Part shown: piece after piece, positions 35,118 through 43,717 of the stretch
Layout: each line of letters opens with the position of its first letter
Position numbering within the stretch: position 1 is the first letter of the stretch
DNA from: Rhizobium sp. BK399
GTDB taxonomy: Bacteria > Pseudomonadota > Alphaproteobacteria > Rhizobiales > Rhizobiaceae
Length of the DNA: 64,000 nucleotides
Assembly: GCF_014194695.1 (NCBI RefSeq)
Contig: NZ_JACIAH010000017.1
Span: forward strand, 52,878 to 116,877
Direction: 5' to 3'
Notes under the pieces: model-generated
Told to the model about the DNA's origin: nothing
The model's database searches: none
The model's input: the letters and a program-made list of their open reading frames with translations, nothing else
Translations under genes and position numbers: made by a program

Positions 35118-36830
35118 TTATTGAATTGTCGCGAGTTCGGCGCCGAGGCCAAGAACGGCATCGATCTTGGCAATGTGACGAATACGGCCGGATCTCGGCG
35201 CGGCGATCCGCGTTTCCATTTTCATCGCCTCGACGATTGCAACGATATCGCCTTCAACCACTTCGGCACCATCCTCGACAAGCCATTGACGCAACGTTCC
35301 GGGAATGGGAGTTGTAACCGCTCCTTCGCTTGCGCGAGGCGTTTCGCCAGCGGGTTTAATGGCAGCGGCGCCAGAAACCGAGAACAGGCCAGCTGGCAGG
35401 GCGAGTTCATGTCGTCTGCCGTCGATCTCGATGAAACTGCGAACGAGACCGCTTTCGACAAGATCGACACGTGGTGCGGGCAGGATCCCTGAAAACTGCG
35501 TCTCTATCCAGTTTGTGAAGACCCCGAACCTATCCTGGCCGATAAAGTCAGGCTCGTTCACCACGGCGCGGTGGAACGGCAGGACCGAGGCGACGCCGTC
35601 GATCCGGAACTCGGCCAATGCCCGGCGTGCACGCTCAAGGGCGTGGGTGCGCGATGATCCCGTGACAATCAGCTTCGCCATCATGGAATCGTAAAGGTCC
35701 GGAATGTCAGAGCCCGTTTCGACGCCCGTATCGAGGCGAATGCCTATTCCCGACGGGGCGCGAAAGCGCGTAATCAGCCCCGGCGTCGGAAGAAAGCCTC
35801 TTCCAGGGTCCTCGGCATTGATGCGAAATTCGAAGGCGTGTCCGCGCGGTTCCGGGGTTTCCATGACTGATAGCGCCAGGCCGTCGGCGATGCGCAACTG
35901 TTCGACCACGATGTCGATGCCCGTGGTTTCCTCGGTGACGGGATGTTCGACCTGAAGGCGGGTGTTGACCTCGAGAAATGAAATGACGCCATCTTGCGAC
36001 AACAGGAACTCGACAGTCCCGGCCCCGCAGTATCCGACCTCCGCGCAGATCGCTTTCGCCGCCTCATGGATGCGGTTGCGCTGCTCTTCGCTGATGAAGG
36101 GCGCTGGCGCCTCCTCGACAAGCTTCTGGTTGCGGCGCTGCAGCGAGCAGTCCCGTGTCCCGAGGACAACCGTGTTGCCATGGCTGTCGGCGATCACCTG
36201 CGCCTCGATGTGGCGCGGCTTTTCCAGGAACTGCTCGCCGTAACATTCACCCCGGCCAAACGCTTCAGTTGCCTCGCGCACGGCTGAATTGAAGAGCTCG
36301 CCAACCTCCTCCAGCCGTCGGGCGACTTTCATGCCACGACCGCCACCCCCAAACGCTGCCTTGATGGCAAGAGGCAGGCCGACCTCGCGGGCAAAGGCAA
36401 CCGCGTCTGCCGCTGTAGAAATCGGGCCATTCGATCCCTTGACAAGCGGCGCTCCCACCTTTTCGGCAACGCGACGTGCCTCGACCTTGTCGCCAAGAGC
36501 CGCAATGACGTCAGGCGAAGGCCCCACCCATATCAGCCCGGCCTCAATCACGGCACTCGCGAACTCGGATCGCTCGGACAAAAATCCATAGCCCGGATGA
36601 ACGGCATCGGCGCCTGAGCGTCGCGCAATCTCAAGAATCCCGCCGATATTCAGATAAGTCTCTGAAGGACGGCCCGGTCCGAGGCCATAGGCCTCGTCAG
36701 CAAGCTCTGCATGCAATGCGTTTGCATCGGCATCAGAGTAGATGGCAACCGATGAGACGCCGTAGTCGCGCGCGGCGCGGATGATGCGAACGGCGATTTC
36801 GCCACGATTGGCGATCAGCAGCTTTTTCAT
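35118..36830 (-). CDS. Biotin carboxylase fused to biotinyl carrier domain
   Basis: The 570-residue protein has a biotin carboxylase N-domain (LLIANRGEIAVRIIRAARDY), ATP-grasp with the glycine loop KAAFGGGGRGMK near residue 165 and EVNTRLQVEHPVTEETTG, and a C-terminal biotinyl domain whose EAMKMET places the biotin on Lys537. It lacks a carboxyltransferase. The transferase partner is probably the PxpB-PxpC fusion encoded 3 bases upstream, because the same AHS1/AHS2 folds serve as carboxyltransferase in urea carboxylase. Methylcrotonyl/acetyl-CoA carboxylase roles are the alternative, but no such carboxyltransferase genes are seen. Confidence 0.88.
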   Translation of the reverse strand: MKKLLIANRGEIAVRIIRAARDYGVSSVAIYSDADANALHAELADEAYGLGPGRPSETYLNIGGILEIARRSGADAVHPGYGFLSERSEFASAVIEAGLIWVGPSPDVIAALGDKVEARRVAEKVGAPLVKGSNGPISTAADAVAFAREVGLPLAIKAAFGGGGRGMKVARRLEEVGELFNSAVREATEAFGRGECYGEQFLEKPRHIEAQVIADSHGNTVVLGTRDCSLQRRNQKLVEEAPAPFISEEQRNRIHEAAKAICAEVGYCGAGTVEFLLSQDGVISFLEVNTRLQVEHPVTEETTGIDIVVEQLRIADGLALSVMETPEPRGHAFEFRINAEDPGRGFLPTPGLITRFRAPSGIGIRLDTGVETGSDIPDLYDSMMAKLIVTGSSRTHALERARRALAEFRIDGVASVLPFHRAVVNEPDFIGQDRFGVFTNWIETQFSGILPAPRVDLVESGLVRSFIEIDGRRHELALPAGLFSVSGAAAIKPAGETPRASEGAVTTPIPGTLRQWLVEDGAEVVEGDIVAIVEAMKMETRIAAPRSGRIRHIAKIDAVLGLGAELATIQ

Positions 36831-36833
36831 CAG

Positions 36834-38465
36834 TCAGTCTTCCTGTGTGATAGCAGCGGCCGGGACAAGTGGTTCAGCCTGCCTCTCCTGCGGATCGAAG
36901 GCGGCAATCAGATTGAAGCGGATGCGTGCGCCGATCGGGATCTGGCCAGCAAGATCGAGATGGTGGCTGGCGACAACACCGATCACGGGATAACCACCGG
37001 TCAGCGGATGGTCGGCCAAAAAAAGAACGGGTTGGCCCTCGGCAGGAACCTGGATTGCGCCATGTGCGGTCCCTTCGGAGGGAAGCTCCCCATGAACACT
37101 TCTTTCGATCGGAGCGTTCCCGGACAGGCGCATGCCGATGCGGCTCGATTGTGGTGTGACGTCCCATTCCTGTGTGCGCAGCGTTTCAATACCGGTCTGC
37201 GTGAACCAATCGGTTCGCGGCCCGGGAATGACATCAAGTGTTACAATCTCGCCCGCACGAGGCAGCCTACCAGCTTCTTGCGGGCTTTCGTCGACAGCGC
37301 AGGCAGGCTTTGAAGCAGGGACCAGCAGACTGCCTGTCTGAATGGTCTCGGGACCAACCTTCGCCAAGGTATCGGTGGCTGCCGAGCCAAGCATCGGCTC
37401 GACGAGAAAACCGCCACGTAAGGCAAGATAGCTGCGCATTCCGGCCGACGGGATGCCCAGGGTCACCTCGTCTCCCGCGTCGAGCGCAAAGGCCCGGGCA
37501 AAGGGCGCTTTGATCTCGCTACCATTGGGCGTTCGGATCGTCATGGAACAGGGAGCACCGGTCACGGCAACAGTCACCGCCCGGTCCGCCTGAAAGGCAA
37601 ATCCGCCGAAGGTCACTTCGATGACAGCGCTCTCGCGAGGATTACCCAGAAGCAGATTGGCAGCCTGCATTGCGCCGCGATCGAGCGCGCCGGACTCCGA
37701 GACGCCCTGGCTCGAGCGGCCTTTCCGACCGAGATCCTGATAAAGGGCCGGCCGGTCCGACCTGGTCACCAGAAGGCCTTCCGTTACGGGCGCTGAGGCC
37801 GGTGTCTTACCCTTGACTGAAGTCACTGGAATGGCCGGGCGCTGCGCCAGATTGCGAAAGCAAACACGATCGCCTGGCGCCAGAAGAGCCGGCCGTTCAC
37901 GCGCAGTGTCCCACATTTTGAGAGGGGTCGATCCGAGTAACTGCCAGCCGCCGGGACTGTCCGAGGGGTAGATTCCGCCAAACTTTCCGGCCAATGCCAC
38001 CGACCCGGCAGGGACCTTCACGCGCGGACTCCTTCGTCGTGGAACGTCGAAGCCCTCATCATCGCAGGTCATGTAGGCAAAGCCCGGCGCAAAACCGGTA
38101 AAGGCGACCGTATACGTCGCCTCGGTGTGCCGGCGGATAAGTTCTTCCACCGACCAGCCAAGCAGCTTCGCCACCTCCTCGAGGTCAGCACCATCATAAG
38201 TTACCGGGATTTCAAACAGATCGCCCTGACGGACACTGCGCTTCGACAGATCCATCCGCGCAATCGAATTCGTCAGTGTTTGACGGTCCGTCAGATAGGG
38301 ATCGAACTTTATCATCACGGTCCGCGCAGCGGGGATTGCTTCCACCACACCGGGAAGCGGCGTGGCAAGAAGCGCATCGAGAAGCGTCAAGGTCGTTTCG
38401 AGATCCTTGAGCTCGACGAGGAAGCCATCACTCCCGGCAGGAAGGAAGCGAAGCAGCTCACACAT
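36834..38465 (-). CDS. Fused 5-oxoprolinase subunits B and C (PxpB-PxpC; KipI-KipA / AHS1-AHS2)
   Basis: The 543-residue protein has residues about 1-215 of PxpB/KipI type (AFTGFAPGFAYM, KVPAGSVALAGKFGGIYPSD). The rest is PxpC/KipA type (RSDRPALYQDLGRKGRSSQG, VSESGALDRGAMQAANLLLG, RIGMRLSGN, GYPVIGVVASHHLDLAGQIP). ATG 38465 overlaps the pxpA stop, indicating coupled translation. With PxpA such proteins open 5-oxoproline using ATP. The same domains form the carboxyltransferase of urea carboxylase, and a biotin carboxylase follows immediately, so a carboxylating role is possible. Confidence 0.88.
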   Translation of the reverse strand: MCELLRFLPAGSDGFLVELKDLETTLTLLDALLATPLPGVVEAIPAARTVMIKFDPYLTDRQTLTNSIARMDLSKRSVRQGDLFEIPVTYDGADLEEVAKLLGWSVEELIRRHTEATYTVAFTGFAPGFAYMTCDDEGFDVPRRRSPRVKVPAGSVALAGKFGGIYPSDSPGGWQLLGSTPLKMWDTARERPALLAPGDRVCFRNLAQRPAIPVTSVKGKTPASAPVTEGLLVTRSDRPALYQDLGRKGRSSQGVSESGALDRGAMQAANLLLGNPRESAVIEVTFGGFAFQADRAVTVAVTGAPCSMTIRTPNGSEIKAPFARAFALDAGDEVTLGIPSAGMRSYLALRGGFLVEPMLGSAATDTLAKVGPETIQTGSLLVPASKPACAVDESPQEAGRLPRAGEIVTLDVIPGPRTDWFTQTGIETLRTQEWDVTPQSSRIGMRLSGNAPIERSVHGELPSEGTAHGAIQVPAEGQPVLFLADHPLTGGYPVIGVVASHHLDLAGQIPIGARIRFNLIAAFDPQERQAEPLVPAAAITQED

Positions 38466-39231
38466 GTGAGGGGCCGACAAAGGACTTCAGGTCGATACCG
38501 CGTTTTTCAAAGGTTTCACGCAACGTACGTGCGATCCCAACTGCCGCCGGCGTGTCGCCGTGAACGCAGATCGATTCTGCCTCAAGCGGAATATCGATAC
38601 CGTCGATGGTCGTGACCCGCTGCTCATTCACCATCTTGAGCATGCGCTCGGCAATGACTTCCGGATCATGAATAACCGAGCCTGGTAGTCTACGGCTGAC
38701 GAGACTTCCGTCGGCATTGTATGCCCGGTCGGCAAAAGCTTCGGATACGACCGTCAAACCAGCGTCGCGTGCTTGCTTCACGACAGGGGCACCTGCAAGT
38801 GCCAGGAATACCAAGGCGGGATCGATCGCCTTTATGGCCGCAATGACATCCGCTGCCTGTCGCGTATCGTTGGCGATGGTGTTGTAAAGCGCCCCATGTG
38901 GCTTGACGTATCGCACCGATGTTCCGGCCGCCCGGGCGAGACCCTGCAATGCACCGATCTGATAGATCGTATCGCCGACGAGCTCATCACTCGACGGATC
39001 CATGTTGCGGCGACCAAAGCCAGCGAGATCGCGATAGCCGACATGTGCACCGACCACCACTCCGCGGTGGGCCGCTTCCCGCAAAACGCTCAATATACCG
39101 GCGGGATCGCCGGCGTGGAAACCGCAAGCGATGTTGGCGCTTGTGACGATCTGAAGCACGGCGGCATCGTCGCCCATTCTCCACGGTCCGAAACTTTCGC
39201 CGAGGTCGCTGTTAAGGTCGATACTTGCCAT
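38458..39231 (-). CDS. pxpA: 5-oxoprolinase subunit A (PxpA; LamB/YcsF family)
   Basis: The 257-residue protein has the full LamB/YcsF signature: IDLNSDLGESFGPWRMGDD, SANIACGFHAGDP, VGAHVGYRDLAGFGRR, RYVKPHGALYN and ICVHGDTPAAV. The ATG at 39231 fits the family N-terminus. PxpA holds the putative catalytic polar residues of the ATP-dependent 5-oxoprolinase and acts with PxpB/PxpC, encoded by the overlapping next gene. It is the first gene of the minus-strand operon that continues with the biotin carboxylase and DUF1989. Confidence 0.9.
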   Translation of the reverse strand: MASIDLNSDLGESFGPWRMGDDAAVLQIVTSANIACGFHAGDPAGILSVLREAAHRGVVVGAHVGYRDLAGFGRRNMDPSSDELVGDTIYQIGALQGLARAAGTSVRYVKPHGALYNTIANDTRQAADVIAAIKAIDPALVFLALAGAPVVKQARDAGLTVVSEAFADRAYNADGSLVSRRLPGSVIHDPEVIAERMLKMVNEQRVTTIDGIDIPLEAESICVHGDTPAAVGIARTLRETFEKRGIDLKSFVGPSHV

Positions 39232-39449
39232 GTCGCACACCATTGGAGAATGAGGATTCGAGATTATTGGTCTATAACTTCTCAGGGATCAACGTCGACA
39301 AATATGATCTGACCTGCGGGCGTGGAGAGCCCGGTTGCAACGGATGTCCCGAGTTCCAAGCTCTCGAAGAGCCAGCCTCATCGAAGCCCGCTTAGCCCGC
39401 GACGTCTCGGCGCCGGTTATGTCCTTGAGGAACCGGACCCGCCTGGAGA

Positions 39450-39617
39450 TCAGACAGCGAGGAGGCGTCCGACCCAATAGCCGACCTGGTGCTTGAAATA
39501 ATCAGCCTGCTCTGTGGTTTCCCGCCAAGCCATACGGCTGTACAGCCCTCGGCACGCGATCTGGTCGACCACAGAGAGGAAAGCTATGAGGCCAACGATG
39601 AAAATCAAACCGCGCAT
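39450..39617 (-). CDS. Small membrane protein (55 aa), below usual gene-calling size
   Basis: The frame starts MRGLIFIVGLIAFLSVVDQI, one transmembrane helix at the N-terminus. A charged, aromatic tail follows (MAWRETTEQADYFKHQVGYW, ending VGRLLAV). The composition is strongly protein-like, although the ribosome-binding site is weak. No family was recognised. Confidence 0.45.
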   Translation of the reverse strand: MRGLIFIVGLIAFLSVVDQIACRGLYSRMAWRETTEQADYFKHQVGYWVGRLLAV

Positions 39618-40376
39618 GCCCAGACATTAGCAGAGCAGCATTTAGAAACCTCTAACGCATCCCGCAGCACGGCTTTCCCGCTCGCGTTCGCACTCAATGA
39701 AGTTGATGATCCAAGTCGAGGCAATTCAACGATCGGCCGAAAGGATTGACTTGAGCAATTGAGTGCTTCCGAAGACCTCGCCGTCAGTCCGGCAAGGTAA
39801 GTCTAATCGGTGAGGTTCGGATTCGCGGGGCAGCGGCCAAACCCCACCCTCCCTGGACTATCCGTTCTTCGATGACAGATGAGAGAGTATGTCGTGCTCG
39901 AAAAAAGAGAAAATCAGACCAAAGTCGTGCAGGCCCGCGACAGCCGATGTTGGATGTTGATCGCGTCATCCTCATAAGACCTTCATAACGGACGCCTTAT
40001 ACATACCATGGAAATTCCGGTTTCCGATTCTTTTTCCCTTGAAGAGTGGCCCATTCTTCGAGGGCCGTCGTATCGGCGCATGAATGTGAACAAAGATCGG
40101 TCTCCGACTCTCGAGGCGACGACCGACATGACGCGCTCCCGTCCACACCTTCGCTACAAGGTCGTATGCGTGGCGGCTGGCGACTTCTGCTCGTTTATCG
40201 ATGACGCGCATGGCCATCGTAAGCACGCCAGTGATGTCTCAGAGGACCGCGGCGTATCTGGCACGTTTGAGCCGAAGTGCCGTTTGGACCGGTGCAGTCA
40301 CCACCTCATAGAACCGGAACGCACCGTTAGGCATCCCGCCATCGTCCCAGAGGCGAAGATACCGAGATCCGCCACC
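39618..40376. other. Stretch without a supportable gene
   Basis: Opposing open frames exist (plus 40008-40397 and minus 39972-40226), but neither shows a recognised domain or a clear ribosome-binding site. I see no tRNA, repeat or terminator. Confidence 0.35.
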
Positions 40377-40526
40377 TCACCCGGTAAGCAAACCTGACAC
40401 AGACAGGCCAGCCTCAACCAGACGAGCGTATCCGCTGTGACCAAGGACCGAAAGTGCGACCAAAAGCAGGCAGGCAAGCCCTATAAAGGCAGTAACGCCA
40501 ATTGCCTTTGACTGTTTGTGTTCCAT
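40377..40526 (-). CDS. Small membrane protein (49 aa)
   Basis: From the ATG at 40526 the protein begins MEHKQSKAIGVTAFIGLACL and continues with a transmembrane stretch LLVALSVLGHSGYARLVEAG. One membrane helix with a short basic N-terminus is predicted. It has a weak ribosome-binding site and belongs to no recognised family. Confidence 0.35.
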   Translation of the reverse strand: MEHKQSKAIGVTAFIGLACLLLVALSVLGHSGYARLVEAGLSVSGLLTG

Positions 40527-40737
40527 ACCGGTCAATATGGGAATAGCGTCACACAACGCCAGTGCGACGTCTGGACGCGCTTTGCAGCATGCGGGACCAT
40601 CCGGTTGGCCGACCATCGGGTCCGACGACAAAATGGAAGTCGCCTTGATTTGGATCAACGACATCATCTACGGCGTTCAGATAGCCTCCACAGAACTTGG
40701 TCCCAGGGACCGACCTATCGACAAGGAGGCATACAGG

Positions 40738-41046
40738 ATGGATCAATCGGTCACTCGCCAAAGAACATCGTCAATGTCCCCGGTGAAAGGTCCACCGATC
40801 ACCGCCGTTGGCAGAGGTGGTGCCGACATCTTGCTCGAGCGGGCGGACGACGACCACTGGATCGTGACGATGCTTTCTCGTACAGCGCTCGAATGGGCGA
40901 CAAGTGAACTCTGCTGTCCTCTTCGTGCCTGCTTCGCCGGAAGCATGAAACTGGACATCCTGAGCACCAACCGGCTGTTGAAACAGGCAAACAGTCAGGG
41001 ATTCAGGACGGAATTTATCGGTCTAGGTGGTAGAGACGTCTTTTGA
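40738..41046 (+). CDS. Hypothetical protein (102 aa)
   Basis: The protein reads MDQSVTRQRTSSMSPVKGPP, then GADILLERADDDHWIVTMLS and an end FRTEFIGLGGRDVF. It is a soluble alpha/beta-looking protein with two adjacent cysteine-containing stretches (ELCCPLRACF). AAGGAGG is placed 8 bases before the ATG, which favours a real gene. Function unknown; it is not obviously linked to the transporter operon that starts 250 bases later. Confidence 0.5.
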   Translation: MDQSVTRQRTSSMSPVKGPPITAVGRGGADILLERADDDHWIVTMLSRTALEWATSELCCPLRACFAGSMKLDILSTNRLLKQANSQGFRTEFIGLGGRDVF

Positions 41047-41230
41047 CGCTGCTCGAGGTCGGCGGGCGGCCTTGAAGACGAAACGCGGCGACAAAGCCGA
41101 TCCCGAAGATCGACGAATTGAGAGGCATCGCGCTCGGTCACCATAAGCAAACCTCATATGGGCATGACGGCTACTTATTTGCGAGGCGGAAGGCAACTGG
41201 CTATGCCCATTTTTTAAACCCGGACCTCGC

Positions 41231-41268
41231 TTGACACTTTTTTAGCCCCTCCATATGGTTTTGAACCA
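41231..41268 (+). promoter_or_regulatory. Sigma-70-type promoter with overlapping inverted repeat
   Basis: TTGACA at 41231-41236 and TATGGT at 41254-41259 are spaced by 17 bases, a good housekeeping promoter. It lies 34 bases upstream of the BMP-transporter gene start at 41293. The inverted repeat TGGTT-TTG-AACCA (41256-41268) overlaps the -10 element and could be an operator. No regulator gene is adjacent. Confidence 0.55.
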
Positions 41269-41292
41269 AACGGTAAAAAAAGGGGAACAATC

Positions 41293-42279
41293 ATGACAAA
41301 AGACCTTCTCATGTCACGTCGCGCGCTCATGGCCTCAGGCATTGCACTTGGCGTCAGCGGGCTGGCCCCGATCGCGCGCGCTGCTGCCCCATTGAAGGTG
41401 GCGGGCATCCATGCCTCGCCCGTCGAGAACGCCTGGAATTCTTGTCTTCACAAGGCCTTGCAGGACGCCGCCAAGGAGGGCGTAATTGAATATGTATTTT
41501 CAGAAGGTGTTTCCGGGACCGACTATCCCCGCGCCATGCGCGAATATGCCGAGCAAGGAAACAAGCTGATTATCGGCGAAGCCTATGCCGTCGAAAAGGA
41601 AGCGCGCCAGGTGGCGGCCGATTACCCCGACACCGCGTTTGTTCTCGGATCGAGCGGCAAGGAAGAAGGCAGCAATTTCGGCGTCTTCGGCACCTGGAAT
41701 TACGACGGCGCCTATCTCGCGGGGATGCTGGCAGGCAAGATGACCAAGTCGAACATGGTCGGCTCCGTTGGCGCCATGCCTATTCCCGAGGTCAACATGC
41801 TGATCAACGCCTTCGCCGAAGGTGTCAAGTCGGTCAATCCCGACTGCAAGCATCTCGTGGCCTTCATTGGCACGTTCTTCGATCCGCCGAAGGCGCGCGA
41901 GGCAGGCCTTGCCCAGATCGATGCTGGTGCCGACATCCTGTTTGGCGAGCGCATCGGAACTGCCGATGCGGCCAAGGAACGCAAGATCAAGGCTGTCGGA
42001 TCATTGATCGACTATACCCCACGCTATCCCGACACCGTCTTTGCAAATGCCCTGTGGGGTTTCAGGCCCATTCTGAACGCGGCGATTGCCGATGTCGCTG
42101 CGGGCAAGCCCGTCGGCCGCAACTACACCGCCTTCGGGCTGATGAAGGAAGGTGGAAGCGACATCGTCTTTGTGAAGGGCGTGGCGCCCGCAGACGCGGA
42201 AGCGGCCATGGAAGCCAAGCGCGCCGACATCAAGGCCGGCAAGTTCGAGGTGCCGCAGAACATGGAACAGCCAAAGTAA
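41293..42279 (+). CDS. BMP-family ABC transporter substrate-binding protein with Tat-type leader
   Basis: The 328-residue protein has a leader MSRRALMASGIALGVSGLAP ending near ARA|AAP, with a twin arginine. The basic membrane protein (Med/PnrA-like) domain follows: HASPVENAWNSCLHKAL, GEAYAVEKEARQVAADYPDT, GVFGTWNYDGAYLAGMLAG and NALWGFRPILNAAIADVAAG. BMP-type receptors bind nucleosides, purines or related heterocycles. It is the first gene of a six-gene operon with an amidase, the transporter parts and a CodA-like deaminase, so a nitrogen-rich ring or its ureide is the likely ligand. Confidence 0.88.
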   Translation: MTKDLLMSRRALMASGIALGVSGLAPIARAAAPLKVAGIHASPVENAWNSCLHKALQDAAKEGVIEYVFSEGVSGTDYPRAMREYAEQGNKLIIGEAYAVEKEARQVAADYPDTAFVLGSSGKEEGSNFGVFGTWNYDGAYLAGMLAGKMTKSNMVGSVGAMPIPEVNMLINAFAEGVKSVNPDCKHLVAFIGTFFDPPKAREAGLAQIDAGADILFGERIGTADAAKERKIKAVGSLIDYTPRYPDTVFANALWGFRPILNAAIADVAAGKPVGRNYTAFGLMKEGGSDIVFVKGVAPADAEAAMEAKRADIKAGKFEVPQNMEQPK

Positions 42280-42292
42280 GTTCGGCCGATTC

Positions 42293-43717
42293 ATGCCCGG
42301 CAAACGGCCAGTCGACGCCACCGACGTTTCGGAACTGATCCGTTCCGGCCAACTGACTGCAACGGAGGCGATGCGGCAGTCTCTGGCCGCTGCCACCCGG
42401 CTTTCCAGTCTTGGTGCCATTACTCATCTTGATGGCCCAATGGGGATGGCGACCGCCCAGGCAGCCGACGACGAGCGTCGGGCCGCCCCGACGCGTTTCT
42501 CGGCGCGTGCGTTTGGTGGTGTGCCGACGCTTGCCAAGGATCTTGGCGGCCCGTTCAAGGGTCTGCCGGTTGCAGCCGGTTCGCGCCTTTTCAAGCGAGA
42601 TTCCGGCAATGCCGATTCCGAGCTTGCAGCCCGGTTTCGCGCGGCTGGCTTTTGCCTGTTTGGCCTGACCACGAGCCCCGAACTCGGCCTGTCGCTTGCA
42701 AGTGAGCCGGCAATTGGGCCGGTCTGTCGTAATCCGCATGACCCATCCCGAACCGCTGGCGGTTCATCGGGTGGTGCGGCCGCAGCTGTCGCCGCCGGCA
42801 TCGTTTCAATAGCACATGCGACCGACGCTGGCGGCTCCATTCGCGTTCCCGCCGCCTGCTGCGGCCTGGTTGGGCTGAAGCCCAGCCGGGGCGCCATGCC
42901 AGCAGGTCCTTCGTTCGGCAATCACCTCGGTGGCATCGCAAGCGAATTCGTCGTGGCACGCTCAGTCCGGGACACGCAGCTCGCTCTGATCTCGTTGAGC
43001 GGTAAAGCGCGTGGCCCATTTCCTGATGTGGCCATGGAGGCATCTTCTTCGTCCCGCCTGAAGATCGGCCTCCTGATGGATACCGGTGCGCGGTTTCCAA
43101 CCGCCGCCGACCGGCTGGATGCAGTCGAGGCGGCGGCGACTGCGCTCGAGACAGACGGCCACGAGATCGTCCGACTTGAGTGGAGCGATTTTGAAACCGC
43201 CGCAGGATATAGCGCGCGTGTTTTCGAGGACATTGTCGCCGTCAACCTGTTCAATCTGGCAGAGGACCTTGGGCTCGACCTGGCAATGGCCGAGCGCCTG
43301 ACACAGGCAGTCGCCGAACAGGGCAGCGCGATGCCTGCCGCCGCCCTTTGGGCATCGCTGAACAGGGCTGTTCTCGTCAGCCATCATATGTGGGGTCTCT
43401 TCGACAGGGTTGATTGCGTTCTGTCCCCAATGCTGTCGTCGGCACCCCTTGCCGTCGGCTCGTTCCCATCCGATCATGCCGACACCGAGCTGCATTTCGA
43501 TCGCATGGCTGCCTTCGCGCCGCTCGCGCCACTCGCCAATGTCTCGGGGGTTCCTGCCTTGACGCTTCCTTTCGGATCAGATGCTGCCGGCTTGCCGCTG
43601 CCGATCCAGCTGATGGCACCAATCGGCCGCGATCTGCAGCTCCTGTCGCTCGCCTTGCGACTGGAAGCCGAAGGCCGTTGGCAACATCCCTTCGAAATCG
43701 CGGGCGCGCCCGCATGA
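42293..43717 (+). CDS. Amidase signature-family hydrolase
   Basis: The 474-residue protein has the complete Ser-cisSer-Lys triad. Lys82 is in TLAKDLGG, Ser158 in TAGGSSGG and Ser182 in DAGGSIRVPAA, with the usual 24-residue spacing between the serines. It is close in size to plain amidases and lacks the extra C-terminal domain of full allophanate hydrolases. It lies between the receptor and ATPase genes of the BMP-type transporter, overlapping the ATPase start (ATGA). It should cleave an amide of the imported compound or of a product of the divergent carboxylase operon. Confidence 0.87.
   Translation: MPGKRPVDATDVSELIRSGQLTATEAMRQSLAAATRLSSLGAITHLDGPMGMATAQAADDERRAAPTRFSARAFGGVPTLAKDLGGPFKGLPVAAGSRLFKRDSGNADSELAARFRAAGFCLFGLTTSPELGLSLASEPAIGPVCRNPHDPSRTAGGSSGGAAAAVAAGIVSIAHATDAGGSIRVPAACCGLVGLKPSRGAMPAGPSFGNHLGGIASEFVVARSVRDTQLALISLSGKARGPFPDVAMEASSSSRLKIGLLMDTGARFPTAADRLDAVEAAATALETDGHEIVRLEWSDFETAAGYSARVFEDIVAVNLFNLAEDLGLDLAMAERLTQAVAEQGSAMPAAALWASLNRAVLVSHHMWGLFDRVDCVLSPMLSSAPLAVGSFPSDHADTELHFDRMAAFAPLAPLANVSGVPALTLPFGSDAAGLPLPIQLMAPIGRDLQLLSLALRLEAEGRWQHPFEIAGAPA

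Noticed and set aside
39972..40397. Overlapping open frames on both strands
   Set aside because: Neither has a ribosome-binding site, recognised motif or composition clearly better than the other.
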